From Yponomeuta sedellus (Eukaryota; Arthropoda; Insecta; Lepidoptera; Yponomeutidae): 64,000 bases of DNA. The notes beneath the pieces are model-generated. The model was not told the origin of the DNA and did no database searches. It saw only the letters and a list, made by a program, of their open reading frames with translations. Both the position numbers and the translations under genes were made by a program. The stretch's first letter is position 1. Each line of letters starts with the position of its first letter. Of this stretch, positions 45,926 through 57,842 are shown piece after piece. The DNA is taken from assembly GCA_934045075.1 (NCBI GenBank), contig OW203731.1, positions 16,383,570 to 16,447,569 on the forward strand, written 5' to 3'.

Positions 45926-46781
45926 TGTTAATCTACTGTTAACAGTGTCAAATGTTTTTTGTATGCACTTTGGACAACTGACAGCTGTTAACAGTAGATC
46001 AACGGCTTGTTAGTGTACCAGAAACCGGGGCTGCTGTAAACAAAAACGTCGCTGCTAAAATACTTTTAAACCTTTGACGCTGACAGCGTAGCAGATGATG
46101 TCAGAGATTTTTTTAAACTATAAATATTCGATTTTTTTTGTAAAAAACAACAGACATTCTTCTCCTTCAGGCTATATTAGTCCACTGCTGGACATAGCCC
46201 TCCCCTAATGAGCGCCGTAGTGCAAGGTTGTGCCATCATTGGGGGGTAATGACCATAATCCCCACGCTGGCCATGCGGGTTGGGATCACAGTTTGGTGGA
46301 ATTGTACTGCAACTGCAAGGGGCGCTGCTGCCCACCCGGTTTGTGTCCCTTGGTCGCCTTTTACAACATCCGCGGGAAGAATTTGGGTTGGTGCTATTCT
46401 CTAGGCCGACACCAACCACACAGCCAACAACACAACATACATTAAATAATAATAACCTCCACACAATAGACGAGTGAGTTGAGCGAAATTCCGAGGCTAC
46501 GCCGCACACATGCATATGAATGAATGATTGAATGAATGAATTAGGGCCGGTTACTGTATTGAGAATTTCACTAAGTAAATACATAAGTAACATTCTGTCA
46601 CGCTCGTTTCTGGGAAATTCGAAGAGACCGCATTACAGTTAAGTATTTACTTTGCGAAATTCTCAAATCAGAGACTGGCCCTCAATGATTGAATGAATGA
46701 TCGAATTATTTATTGCCGCAAACAAATATGCGAGCATAATATGTATATATATGAGACTAGAGGGCTGTAGTAAGTGGCGTG
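45926..46781. repeat. Tandem segmental duplication, copy 2
   Basis: 856-bp direct copy of 44961-45925, starting tgttaatctactgttaacag and ending taagtggcgtg, including repeat C and the MITE family 1 copy. The copies abut with no spacer. Confidence 0.9.
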
Positions 46782-47229
46782 GACACCCACACATTCGCAT
46801 TAATAGTGTTACATTGGCTATGCTAAGCATTCCAGTTTGGGTACCAGTTGGTTGCCACATTTAAAATCGAGCTGCGGTTGTATATCTTACAATAATTCTA
46901 TGCCCAAAATATTATTACCTTTTGATTTCGCACGTTAAAGATTAGGCCCAACTTTCCCTTACAAGACTTACCACAAAAAGACATATTTTCACAGAGCGAT
47001 TACAACGAACAATGAAATTGTGGTTTGACCTCTTGACCTTTTGATATTTCTTACCAAAGAGTATTTATGTTTTTATATGCGTGTGTGGAAATATATCGTC
47101 GTCGTCACAGGTAACTAGGTACCTTAGCAGGTAGATGATTTGAATTTCGACGCTCTGAATTTCAGAAGAATTTATTTCTTTAGCAGTGGTTGCCCGCAAC
47201 ATCGTTCGTGGGAAAAGTTTGATAGACGT
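46782..47229. other. Intergenic, no gene seen
   Basis: No recognisable gene or element. Confidence 0.5.
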
Positions 47230-47370
47230 TTTTTTTATATAGCCTATACGTTCCGCTGCAGGGCACTCTCAGAAAGAGAGCATGGGCTTAATTACCGCGC
47301 GTGCCCGGCGTGGATCGGCATTCTCAAGCGCTGAGGTAGTTGAAAACCCCAGACGCTCAGGTTTCATTTG
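47230..47370 (-). mobile_element. SINE-2 3' fragment
   Basis: tatagcctatacgttccgct, ctctcagaaagagagcatgg, cgcgtgcccggcgtggatcg and aagcgctgaggtagttgaaa: the inverse of the SINE-2 3' part. Confidence 0.65.
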
Positions 47371-47827
47371 TTCCTAGCAAGACAAAATTTTATTTTGCTT
47401 AAAGATCTTTTTCACCGCATGACGCCAGTGTCGCTGCATTGAGCTCCCCAGTCGCGAAACCTATTTCATACGTGCAGTTTTTGCATAGGCATTTCCCATT
47501 TAAGTGTAGATAAATGTACCGTTCATACCAAGCGTCCGTCCACTGAATACTGTACACGCCGCTTCGCAACCAAATCGATTAGTCGCGCTCTGATGACACC
47601 AGTTTCCCGCCTGTGTACGTAAAATTTGATAACGCCTCGTGCAGACTTTCTGTTGTGATTGCTGTGTTGAATTTCAGTTCCATCTCGGCCTGACGGTGGC
47701 CATTTTGTTTTAACCTAGTAGAAGGTAAAGCTTATGCATAGTTTGATGGCGCTAAAACTTAGAGATTTAATTAACCTTATAGGTACGTTAGATGTATAAT
47801 TGTAACCTATATAATTAGGAATCCGTA
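47371..47827. other. Intergenic, no gene seen
   Basis: No recognisable gene or element. Confidence 0.5.
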
Positions 47828-47969
47828 GTAAGATTGGGCCGATTTCTGAATTCAGAATTTCACTAAGTAAATAGGTACTTAAAGAAACGTTCTGTCACGC
47901 TCTTTTCTGAGAATTTTGAAGAGACAGTACTATTTACTTAGCGAAATTATCGATTCAGAAATTGGCCCA
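47828..47969. mobile_element. MITE family 1, copy with good ends
   Basis: TGGGCCGATTTCTGAATTCA at the left is the inverse of tgattcagaaattggccca-like sequence at the right (cgattcagaaattggccca). The middle carries acgttctgtcacgctctttt. Length about 142 bp. Further copies are at 37258 and 45686/46541, and a fragment at about 57255-57310. Confidence 0.8.
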
Positions 47970-47984
47970 TAACATTTTCGTACA

Positions 47985-48150
47985 GGTACACACATTGCTT
48001 CTGGCCTCATACAAGGATACCCTGTGTCGTCAACGACATCACAAACACGTAAACATCCAAGACGTCGGTATTTTTTTAGTTCCCGGGGTTCGAACCCGGG
48101 ACGTCTCGCATGGTAAGCAGATGCTCTACCGCTGCGCCACAAATGTCTTC
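47985..48150 (-). mobile_element. SINE-3, tRNA-headed
   Basis: Minus strand head TGTGGCGCAGCGGTAGAGCA ... CCCGGGTTCGAACCCGGGAA, with a strong T arm and B box GGTTCGAACC. The body then includes ccgacgtcttggatgttta and cagaagcaatgtgtg. A decayed copy with the same body lies at 59735-59895. The stems do not make a clean cloverleaf, so I do not call a tRNA gene. Confidence 0.7.
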
Positions 48151-49994
48151 AAAGATAAAGAACACGACACACGTCATTCTATGCGTCAAACCAAGCAATC
48201 GGATTTTTGGGTCCGCAATTACAGATGTAAAATTTTCTTTTATATTATTAAATAAATACATACATACACAACTCATGCTGTTAGGATTGTATAGGTGCTG
48301 GGAAAGCCTAAACGATCTACAAAACTATGTCCCAGGCACTGCAGCATCCGAGTGTTCTCTTGATCTATCTAGTGTTTGTGAAGTTACCACTGGACATTGT
48401 ATAAATCGACTTAATAGCAAAGGCGAAAGCTACACATTTACAAAAAATATCTTGATAGGATTGAGTTATCCGTAGATACGGCATTAACTAAAATCATATC
48501 TTCCATACAACCTTTGAACGTTTTGTGAGTTTGTAGATAATAATATCTAGGACGTTCAGGGTGTCCTGAGTCTTCTGAGACCAATTTATTTACTAGAAAT
48601 ATTTTTGATAATGGGCTGAAAAGCTCGTGGCATGATAAAACACTGTCAAAATTATCAATCTGTGATAGTACGGTTTGTATCCTAATAATGTAGCCGGCTT
48701 ATCTCAGGGCTGTGGGAACGCGATGTTTGCACGCACTTCCTAGCTGATGATACCGTAAGTAAATACATTGATTTTTACTTATACTGAGGCATAGATCTGC
48801 TTGTTGATATTGCGTGCAATTGAACGAATGATAACTTTTTTTTTTAAGTAAGACGGAATACACTTGACCCTAGTCACGCCTGATGGTAATCGAAGACGTA
48901 GTCTACGATGTTACGTGTTTACCTGTTAAATGCCGGTTGATTCTACTTTTAAAGACACCCAGGAGCTCTATTTTTGAATCACTCTTCTCGCGTCGAGCGC
49001 TCGATTTCTATTGATTTTCGTTCGCCATACGAAATTCCGTATTTCTGTATCATCGACTGCAACGAATGGTCCTTACCACTCGTCTCGTATGTCGATCGAT
49101 AGATTAATTGTCACAATTTGTGTTAATTTGTATTGTGCTGCGCACAGATACCTACCTAGCGATAAATGTGAATTTGCTCCTGGTAACTGTTGTAGATTGT
49201 AAATATTGTGATCTTTGGTGTAGAAAATGAATTTTGAAGAATATCTAATCCTTAATGGATATTTGGATTCAAAAATACGGAAAAACGAGATCATGCGACT
49301 TAGAAGACGAGTGTGACTTATGTCGCATTCGACGATACAATTTCATGCGAGTGATTCAAAAATTGATCTCCAGGTTATATATCTCCGGTAAGACAGACTA
49401 CGGCAGCGTCAAATTTCTAGGAAAGCAATAGCAGAGGCGCCAGATTACAGCGATTAGGGCCTCGATTCCCTTTGTTCTCGATGTCCCCCACTTTTTGTCC
49501 ACCACTGGCCGTCATCGAGAAACAAAGTTGCGATGTCCACCAGTGTCCACCAGTGGGGGCCAACCCAACCAAAATCCTCCCGTTGACCACCACTGGTGGA
49601 CATTGGGAACAACTTAGTTGCTTTGTCCTCCGGTGGTGGATATCGAAACTGAAGCCTAATTATACATATTTGATAACTAAAGTATTTTCTTTATATGTGT
49701 GTAAATATTGACTATTTACTAAAATACAAAAACAATGTATTTTTCAATTCAAATTAAATATATTTCTTAGTTTTCATTATGTTATTTTTATATAAGTATC
49801 ATACATTTCGATATGTAATTGGATATATAATTAGATGGATGAACAAAGGCTCGATTCTGGTAGTGCATTATAGTACCTTGACAGATACATGGTCGGGTCA
49901 CGAGAAGAGTTTTTTCATACCATTCACACCTAAAGGTGTGATGTATGTGCGCGCCTAGACTTGAAGCGGCAATGAAATTGAATCGACATCGTTA
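48151..49994. other. Intergenic, no gene seen
   Basis: No gene recognised; the 121-codon frame at 48110-48475 overlaps SINE-3. 49490-49640 has several ccaccagtg/cactggtgg words in both orientations. Confidence 0.5.
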
Positions 49995-50170
49995 TCCACC
50001 CTTTTATGTCCCTACTGCTGGGGCACGGGTCTTTTCCTGCATCGCAGGAAGGCTAGGCCATACTCCACCACGGGGGCCAAGTCCGTGTTGGTGAGGGATT
50101 GTAAGACAGTGACGGGCCTGTCAGAAGTTATCAAGCCGCCCATAGGGCCTCTGACATGGTTTAACGACCA
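49995..50170 (+). repeat. Dispersed repeat A, plus copy
   Basis: ttttatgtccctactgctgg, cacgggtcttttcctgcatc, ccatactccaccacgggggc, then agttatcaagccgcccatag and cctctgacatggtttaacga. Confidence 0.75.
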
Positions 50171-50504
50171 TGTCGCCATGTCCATGCAATATTCATTGTA
50201 CTACAATGCATTAGCAGAATAGTATAAAAAAATGTCTTATCATGATAACAAAAAAATAACAAAAACACACTCACCCAACAACAATACAACCGAAATAAAT
50301 CCAGTCATTCAAACCGCCCCGAGCCATATCCGACCCAAAGATTTCCATAACGCTTTTACTTTTCTCTTTAAACCAACATCACACTTTCATCACTGTCTCC
50401 TCACACAGTCTCCACAAATAGACATCCTTTACTTGTGACAGATTAAAGTAGGTAGTAAATAAGGCTTGTAAAGCTAATATAAATTGTTTAAAATTACAAA
50501 TTGG
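50171..50504. other. Intergenic, no gene seen
   Basis: No recognisable gene or element. Confidence 0.5.
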
Positions 50505-50790
50505 TTTAAAAACCTCTTTAGAGGCTAAAAATTCCACCCATTCCGGGACTCGAACCCGCGACCTCTGGCTAACCGTGGCAGCGCTCTTTCAACTGAGATA
50601 ATGGGCGACTAACGGCATCAGTGAAGTTTTGAACCTCTTTACAATACTCTCTGTATCACGTACAGACAGCGACATCTGGCTTATGTAATTTGTATCACTT
50701 GCAGCCCCGAGTAGGTACTTTTGCAGTTAGTAAAATAGGTTTTTAAAATTGTCTTTAGCACGGGTTAGTGCATTAAAAAGAATATAATTC
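50505..50790 (-). mobile_element. Composite SINE with linker, third copy, inverted tail
   Basis: Minus-oriented SINE body and tRNA-like head (50505-50611), then the linker (cggcatcagtgaagttttga ... gtaggtacttttgcagttag, to 50735), then a plus-oriented SINE tail (taaaataggtttttaaaatt ... gcattaaaaagaata). Here the second tail is inverted relative to the arrangement at 38576. Confidence 0.75.
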
Positions 50791-51644
50791 ATAATTGTTT
50801 TTACATCATTTTATTAATTCTGTGATGAAAATGTTATTTGTCAACAATGTGTTAAACCTAATTGATAATAATAAAACTTTAACTTTTTTTTTAACTTTAA
50901 CATCGATACGATTACAGTTTTTATACAATAAAGTGTTCTCTATCTATTTAAATATATTTTTATCTATAGATATCATAACAAAAAAAATCAGATAAGGTGT
51001 CTAAGTGCATTGCAGTATCTAGATTAAAATTCGACAAAGACGCTAAGTAGAGAATTGAAAGTGCTTACCTTTGTTATTACGATAATCTTCCAAATTATCA
51101 ATAAGCATTCGTTAATTACATAAATAAGATAGATAGATAGATAGATAAGAACATTTATTTAGTGACACAATACTCAAAACAAAACATAATGAACAAACAG
51201 AAATACAAGACATTTAACTAAATAAAGTTTTAAACTAAACAGAAATATGTACCAAAAAGAAAAAGAAAAAATAAGATATTTAAGTAATAAAAGAAAAAAT
51301 AAGAAAATAACTAACTATCGATAACACAATGTACGAGTAGGTACTTCCAGCTGATCATAATAGGATTCTTTAACTAAATTAAAGTTTCAACGATAAGTAC
51401 GACGGCCACTTCTGTGTCGGCTGAGTCTTATTTTTCTTTTTAACCGACTTCAAAAAAAGGAAGAGGTTCTCAATTAGACGGGATTTTTTTATGTATATTC
51501 CCTACTAGTCGAAGACGAGTGGAGCTATTTGGAACATTATTATTTTTTAGTTTGAAAGGGTAAACTGCACAGGTGGTCCCGGGTCATCAGGTCAAGATCT
51601 GATGATTAAATCCTGGAGAAATCGGACTTAAAGCGATTTGTGTC
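50791..51644. other. Intergenic; LINE-like tails and a common lepidopteran repeat piece
   Basis: atacaataaagtgttctcta near 50924, a tagatagatagatagata run near 51128 followed by acatttatttagtgacacaa, and taaccgacttcaaaaaaagg with agaggttctcaattagacgg at 51442-51482. The last resembles a repeat widespread in Lepidoptera. No gene. Confidence 0.5.
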
Positions 51645-51820
51645 TTAAGCCCACTTGCGTCAGCCGGGGTTAGCGCATCTAACTTGAGTGAACCGGTTAA
51701 ATCTACAATTTCCCATACAAAATGATACCTTTAACCGGTTAACTCGAGTTAAATGAGGAATTTCTAGCCTCTAATTAGGTTTTTAAATGAGATAACCCGG
51801 GCTGACGCAAGTGGGCCTTA
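51645..51820. mobile_element. MITE with TAAG-CCCACTTGCGTCAGCC ends
   Basis: Left taagcccacttgcgtcagcc then ggggtta; right gataacccgggctgacgcaa then gtgggcctta, inverted. The inside carries accggttaaa and its inverse. A piece like the SINE body (tagcctctaattaggttttt) lies in the right half. TA dinucleotides at the ends hint at a TA target. Confidence 0.7.
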
Positions 51821-51925
51821 CAACCCGGACTTGGCCCCCGTGGTGGAGAATGGGCTAAACTTCCTGAGATGCAGGAAGAGATCCGTGCCCCAGCAGTGGG
51901 GACATACATAGGGTTGATAGACCTG
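51821..51925 (-). repeat. Dispersed repeat A, minus copy
   Basis: cccggacttggcccccgtgg, gcaggaagagatccgtgccc and agcagtggggacatacatag: the inverse of the start of repeat A. Confidence 0.7.
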
Positions 51926-52078
51926 TAGAGATCGGAGCTTCACCCCTTCCGTGCACGGTTTGAGCCTACGCAGTACAGCAGAGATGATAGTATTTCTTAT
52001 TGATTCGCGATACTCATACATAGTTATATATTAAACTGGTCAAACGTCGGGAAATAAGGTAATTACGTTTTACCTATA

Positions 52079-52278
52079 GGGAAGAGCGGGTGATCGTGCT
52101 CCTCCACTATAAAGGGAAATTTCCCGCCAGGCAGATCGTATGCCTGGGGACGGCCGCCGCCGGTCCAACTATTGTTAGTCGGACGTTATATTTATGGTAT
52201 TTCATTGAAACACTTTGATTGCGCGATGCAGGAATGTTGGAGTTTGTAGTGCGCGCGCAGAGTTGACATGTGCTCGCC
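52079..52278 (+). mobile_element. 200-bp repeat E upstream of the first Src64B coding exon
   Basis: Begins agggaagagcgggtgatcgt and ends gttgacatgtgctcgccaca. An inverted copy of the same length and order is at 58312-58520. Between them they share aagggaaatttcc, gacggccg, gtcggacgttatattt and tttgattgcgcgatgcagga. It lies about 80 bp before the splice acceptor at 52358. Confidence 0.8.
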
Positions 52279-52359
52279 ACATATAATAATAATCGCGATT
52301 TGACCCGTTTAATATATAACTAAGCAGAGATGATGACGAGTGCTTGTCCATTGTTCCAG

Positions 52360-52398
52360 GGTGGCGAGCTTGGCGCGGCGTAGCGGGCGGGCCGCGCC
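52360..52398 (+). promoter_or_regulatory. 5' UTR part of the Src64B start exon
   Basis: A good acceptor (tccattgttccag, ending 52359) precedes 39 bp of GC-rich sequence leading to the ATG. The acceptor implies at least one further upstream non-coding exon, which I cannot place. Confidence 0.5.
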
Positions 52399-52447
52399 AT
52401 GGGCAACAAATGCTGCAGCCGGCGGCACGACCCGGACAGGCCTCTCG
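52399..52447 (+). CDS. Src64B: Src64B-like tyrosine kinase, first coding exon
   Basis: ATG at 52399 (context cgccATGG) encodes MGNKCCSRRHDPDRPL plus one base, then the donor GTAAGA. Gly2 is the myristoylation site and Cys5/Cys6 are likely palmitoylation sites; together they would anchor the kinase to the inner face of the plasma membrane. Drosophila Src64B starts with the same MGNKCCS. The exon stands out by its high GC content in AT-rich surroundings. The leftover phase (1 base) fits the acceptor of the next exon. Confidence 0.85.
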
Positions 52448-53082
52448 GTAAGACGACTGAACTTAAGACGCTTCGTGGTGCTAAGTAGCGGCACCAGTAG
52501 AAAAAAAAACATAACATACATACATATAACCTCACGCCTGTATCCCAGAGATTAACAACCCTTCCACTCACATTCGCAATATATATTTGTTTCGTCAATC
52601 TTTCTTCCTTCAATGGAAAAAAAACACAACTTATTTTATAATACGTTTTTAACTCAAACTGAACATGAGAAATCTTAACAACTGTGACAACTATTTTTAT
52701 AACCTATTACTTTAATTTGTAAAACCAAGAGCATCTGCCAACGAACTGTTTAGCAGTGTGGCAGAAACCAACTTCTGATTTTTTTTGTATTTTTGTTTGA
52801 ATAAACGTCTTCAATCAATCAATCAATCTATAGTGTAGAACCTAAAATGAACAACCAAGGACTTTAATCAAAACTGCCATTTTTGTCGGAATTGGATTAA
52901 AGTTCTAGGCTGTTGATCCTAATTCCTAGGTCCTCGACGTCCCATGTTCACTTTTAGATAAAAGCGTATCATAAAATAAGTTATGATTTTTTTCCATTGG
53001 TGGCGCTAGTTAGCACCATGAAGCGCCTTAACATATTTTTAAGAGTAGCGTACGTATTGACGTGCTGACGACTTTAAATAAA

Positions 53083-53130
53083 TCGTTTAAAAGGAATTGT
53101 TTACGTATCAATTCCTTTTAAACGATTTAT
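53083..53130. repeat. Short hairpin, 20-bp arms
   Basis: aaatcgtttaaaaggaattg and its exact inverse caattccttttaaacgattt around a 9-base loop. Confidence 0.8.
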
Positions 53131-54382
53131 GTATGGTTAAAATTAGGATAGTATAGAATATTTAAATTAGGCCGGTACAAAACAAAATACGCACAGCGCC
53201 ATCTAGTGACAATGTTAGAACAATTGTTACAAAATTTATCGTAGGATCGAGGATAGGACTATCCGTTCCGTGTGCCACTTTACTATCCAAATTTCTTCAG
53301 CTGCCCGATTGTGATTATTCGCAATTTTACTCAAGTATTCTGAAAATAATAAAATAACTTGCAACTTCTCAAAATAATGTTCAAGATCATTTCGCGATGT
53401 ACGATACTGTAACAAGGTTCACTTAATATCAATTCACTAGCACTCGTTATGCGTTTGCACATCAATGATTTCAATTGAGGTCGGGACTACTGAGGCCTAT
53501 AATTGTTGTGGCAGTTAGTCAGAAGATCAGACGATGATTTATTTACCATTGATGTAAAACTCACACCAAAGGGAAAATAAGGCAGGAGTAGACTCCGAAA
53601 TATGGGCATGGGACCTCCTAAAGATTGAAAATAGTCACGTATGGAATGTATCTATAGATAATGAAAAGTGATGAAGATTCTCTGTAAATCAGTCCTATTT
53701 CCTAAGGGGTTTGCTGAGGGGAAAAGGCTATAGTATCCCGTATCAGTGGGCACGGCAGTGCCCACGCCAAGTCGAGCGCGAAGCAAAAACTGCCGTAACT
53801 GTATTTACAGGAACCATTTCGCCGCATTTTCAGGCCCCTGTTTGAGAACCTCTGGATAAGACCAGAGTGCTTAGTGCGGGTTTGACAGATCCAATCGATT
53901 AACTTTACTACCGCGTTAATCGAGCATCGAGTAGTGAGTATGAGTAAGTTAACCGTTCGAACTGGCAAAACCCTGTCACAGTACAACTCGCACTCGCGTT
54001 TATTCGTGTTTTGGCTAGTAAACGTGTTCACTTCTCAACGTAAACCATTACAACTCGCACTCAGCAATTTTAATTTCCATACTTGTCACTAGGTGGCGCT
54101 TCCTCGATGCCATAGTAATACGAGTTTACGTTAACGCGATCGAGTAGTTAAAAAACTCGCACTAAGCACTCAGAACGCAGAAATTTTCGTCATCCAGTAA
54201 GCTATAGTTACAAACTTAAAATCCAAAATTTCAAGCCTGTAGATCATTTAGTTCCGAAGTTAAGCGACAGCAAAGTTTCGCATTTATGACACTCACTGAT
54301 AATCATCAAAATAGAACTAGTACTTCCCATAAACTCAGAGAGCTGAAACTTGGTACAGAGTTAGGGTTTAACGGCCACACAA

Positions 54383-54471
54383 AGGGAAAACTATAAAAAC
54401 TAGGAAAATCGAAGATCTTGAGTATCAGATACTCAAGATCTTCGATTTTCCTAGTTTTTATAGTTTTCCCT
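54383..54471. repeat. Perfect 89-bp palindrome (44-bp arms, 1-base centre)
   Basis: Left arm agggaaaactataaaaacta then ggaaaatcgaagatcttgag and tatc; right arm is its exact inverse, with a single A at 54427 between. No mismatch is seen. Confidence 0.95.
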
Positions 54472-54801
54472 GGTGACCCTGATGGAACACACAACACAAA
54501 AGCCCAACCAAAGTATTAGAAGATTATTATTTATTTTATAATGTCGCTCAAATTTTGGTCAAAAATAATGAGTGCTAAGCTCGCAAACGTCGCTAGATGG
54601 CGCTGACTGTATTTTAAAACGCGCTTACGTTTTGCTTATCCGATAACCTTATATGGCGAAGTGGCACCCGGCTGCGTTGCAGCCGTTGACGACATTCTTC
54701 TACTGCCCTTGATTTAGGGAGGGACGGATTTATTTATTTTATAAAAAAATCTCACAAAATAAATCAATATGCCCACGTTTCTACAAAAAGACGTGAAATC
54801 C

Positions 54802-55010
54802 CACCAAAAACATTCTGTAAAAACTAGCCAAGTCTCGATGGAGGTGCTGGTTCACGGCTAAGTCACACAACATTAAGTATAATAATAAACAGATCGCACT
54901 AAGGAACCTTAGACTTGGCACGACTTTGTCTAGATTTCATAACTTTTTAGAGATAAACGAGCACCTCCATCGAGACTTGGCTAGTTTTTACAGAATGTTT
55001 TTGGTGGGTT
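54802..55010. mobile_element. Foldback element, 50-bp arms
   Basis: Left arm cccaccaaaaacattctgta ... aagtctcgatggaggtgct; right arm gagcacctccatcgagactt ... tacagaatgtttttggtggg. The 108-bp centre includes agtcacacaacattaagt. Confidence 0.8.
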
Positions 55011-55138
55011 TTCCTTTTCACATTTTCATTTCATATTTTCTTCGAAAACTCTATTTTAAGTGGAAATGTTGGAAAACGTTTTTGACTATTTATGTTTGGT
55101 AAGTAGGTTTTAGTACAAATGTATGTTCATATGTATAG

Positions 55139-55262
55139 TATATGTGTGAATGTATGTATGCATGTATATATGTACGTATTTACGTATGTATGTATGTATG
55201 TATGTATGTATGTATGTATGTATGTATGTATGTATGTATGTATGTATGTATGTATGTATGTT
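55139..55262 (+). repeat. Microsatellite (tatg)n
   Basis: Imperfect at first (to about 55186), then about 19 uninterrupted tatg units. Confidence 0.95.
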
Positions 55263-55999
55263 ACTTTGTAATTATGTTCGATTAGACGCCCCCTCATAAT
55301 TCGTTAACCAAGGGATTTAGATTGGGCAAATCATCATCATCAACCCATTATGTCCCCACCGACGGGCACGGGTCTCTTTCCTAAGGAAGGTATAGGCCAT
55401 ACTCCACCACGGGGCTAAGATTTGGCAAATAATGAATGTTAAAAGCGCTTTATGACAAAAGGCATAAATAATACCAAAAACATAAGTTCCCGATTTAATT
55501 GCATGTTATTTCCATTATCAGTAGATAAATTGATGATTCAACATTGTGACTCATTGTGTGTTACCTAGGTTAGTCCAGTTTTTTTATTCCAAACAAAAAG
55601 GAAAAACCTTAGCGAGGTCTTAAAAGCTTTAGATCCATTTAACTTCCTCCCAAACGTAGCTCTATCGATGCATAGTCTTCATCAATGAGCCAATTAAGAT
55701 GAAACGAGTGGAATTGAGGTCACAAACTGTGAATGGCATACCTGAGTTGTATCGCCGCATATAATTCCCAATTATCTTGACCCCTGCTTTATTTAACTTC
55801 AAGATTCTAGCTCGGTCTTTGTGCCGTGAATAGGATATTTGAATAGCACTTACACATCAGGTTCGATGGACCCCAGGCTTAGAAACTAAAGAGAATGCTA
55901 AAATTATCTATCTAATTATATTGAAGAATGAATCATTTGTCACGGCCACGCACGTGACCACTGCAACCTTGCCAAAACGTCGGGAATTAAGGTACTATT

Positions 56000-56290
56000 T
56001 TACACATAACATAACCTCACGTGTATATCTCAGAGGGGTAGGCAGAGACCACGGACTGTCACTTACCTTGATCCTGACAGATCACCTTCGCTTCATCAAC
56101 GTTCATTTGTCGTTGCAAGCACCTGGTACTTTGCTCTTCTCCTTTGCCAATACATCCCCTAACTATTTGTTCGAAGTATGTCTGCCTGGGACGTCGCTTA
56201 CCGGCCCTTCCAGCCACATTTGATATATATATTCGTTTCGTCAATGTTTCTTTCTTCATCCTCTCCGTTTTACCTAGTAAATAATCGCGA
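56000..56290 (+). repeat. Dispersed repeat B, longest copy
   Basis: cataacataacctcacgtgt, tctcagaggggtaggcagag, tcaccttcgcttcatcaacg, gaagtatgtctgcctgggac and, at the end, tatattcgtttcgtcaatgt. The last part is also at 52580-52620. Confidence 0.75.
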
Positions 56291-56494
56291 TACATAAACG
56301 TTTTATTTATTATTACAATGAATCATTGCCTATGTAATCATGAGTCATCTAAAAGCAATGCGCTCTTCGTTACTACCTACTTGGTTACTTTACTAACCTA
56401 AGAATAACGGTCTATCCACGCAACACGCCGCCGTGCCTAATTTGAAAAAATGCGTAACTCAAAAAAAAATCATAGTAAATAGTTCCCTCAACAA

Positions 56495-56625
56495 ATACGA
56501 GCGTTCAATCTCAGCGCATGAAATTGTCAATTCGCGGTGCGCACACGAGGTAATTACGCCCCTACTCTCTCTCTGAGAGAAGGCCTGTGCCCTGCAGTGG
56601 GACGTTTATAGGCTACATAAAAAAA
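56495..56625 (+). mobile_element. SINE-2 3' fragment
   Basis: gttcaatctcagcgcatgaa, attgtcaattcgcggtgcgc, ctctctctctgagagaaggc and agtgggacgtttataggcta. Confidence 0.65.
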
Positions 56626-57322
56626 GCAATAACATTCTGTTGGATATCAATGTACAATGTTATCCGCTATCTTCGGCTCGTGTTGTAGAGTGGAAAAGCG
56701 CAAATATGCATTCTCAAATCATCAGAAATCTAATACAGGTACCTTCTTACCTAGATCCCATGAGTGCAATCAACTTGCAACTTGCAAACTAATATAACAT
56801 TAGTCAGCCGCATTGCTATTGTAAGATTTACTTATGTGCAATAAAAGTAATAATAATAATCAGCCGGAGGGCGTCCGTCTGGCCGCTTTGATCAGACGAG
56901 ACCAGCTGTACTGGTCTTGTAAACGTTTATTGCCATGGAATAAGCCCTCAGAGGCCTACGCACTCCAAATCCTGACCTTTGGGAGTCCAATTGGCTTCTG
57001 ATCGCCGCTCTTGTCGCCGTTTATCGTAAAAGCACAGAGTTGAGTTCAGATTGTGACTGTAAAGATCAATGTGCCGTTTCGTGGAGCTCTGTTTAACATG
57101 ACTGACGTTATCTTTAACGTAGTTTACTTTAGCGAAGGAAATGACGAACGATTGTGACGGCCTCATTAACTTCCTCTGCTCTCTCTTTGATACCTAACTC
57201 TAAATTTTTGATTCTCTGTCTTCTCAAGTTAATTTAGAATCACTTTACTTTACTGCAGTGCTGTCTCTTCGAATATCTCAGAAAAGAGCGTGACAGAATG
57301 TTGGTCTACAGTCCCTTGAAGA

Positions 57323-57834
57323 TAGGGTTACCAGATAAGAAAATCAAAAGACCGGAGGAAAAGTCTGATTTCCATAAAAAAGTCCTGAGATTTTATGCAC
57401 TTTGAACATTTTCTCTCAAAAACGTATTATGGGAGCTCTATGGTCGAAATAAAGAAACCGTCTAAACGTGTCTTCAGTTCGAGCTTTTAGTTTCTTTTAA
57501 TTCATTATAATTTGAAGAGTTTAACTTGTGAGGCATTTTATAAAAAATCAATTATCAATGAAAAAACTTACTTATACAAATTTCTTCAAATATTAAATTA
57601 TACGATAAAACTTTAAGTACCCATTTCGATAAATAAGTATTGATTTTAACTGCAATTATTACCAAAAGTAGATTATTTTTAGTTGGTTTTTAGTAAAAAA
57701 GATGTTAAAAGCTGTGTCCTGTGTTTTATTGAAAATCCTGAGATATCGTGAGATTTGCAAAATCCGGCCGCAATCCTGAGAAAAGTCGAAAAATCCTAAA
57801 AACTCAGGACAAACCCTGAGATATGGTAACCCTA
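57323..57834. mobile_element. hAT-type non-autonomous element with 8-bp TSD
   Basis: Ends TAGGGTTACCAGAT and ATATGGTAACCCTA are inverted repeats. CTTGAAGA is duplicated exactly outside (57315-57322 and 57835-57842). An 8-bp duplication with T/CAGGG(T)-type ends is the hAT hallmark. The 512-bp interior has no transposase frame and repeats words such as tcctgagat. Confidence 0.9.
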
Positions 57835-57842
57835 CTTGAAGA

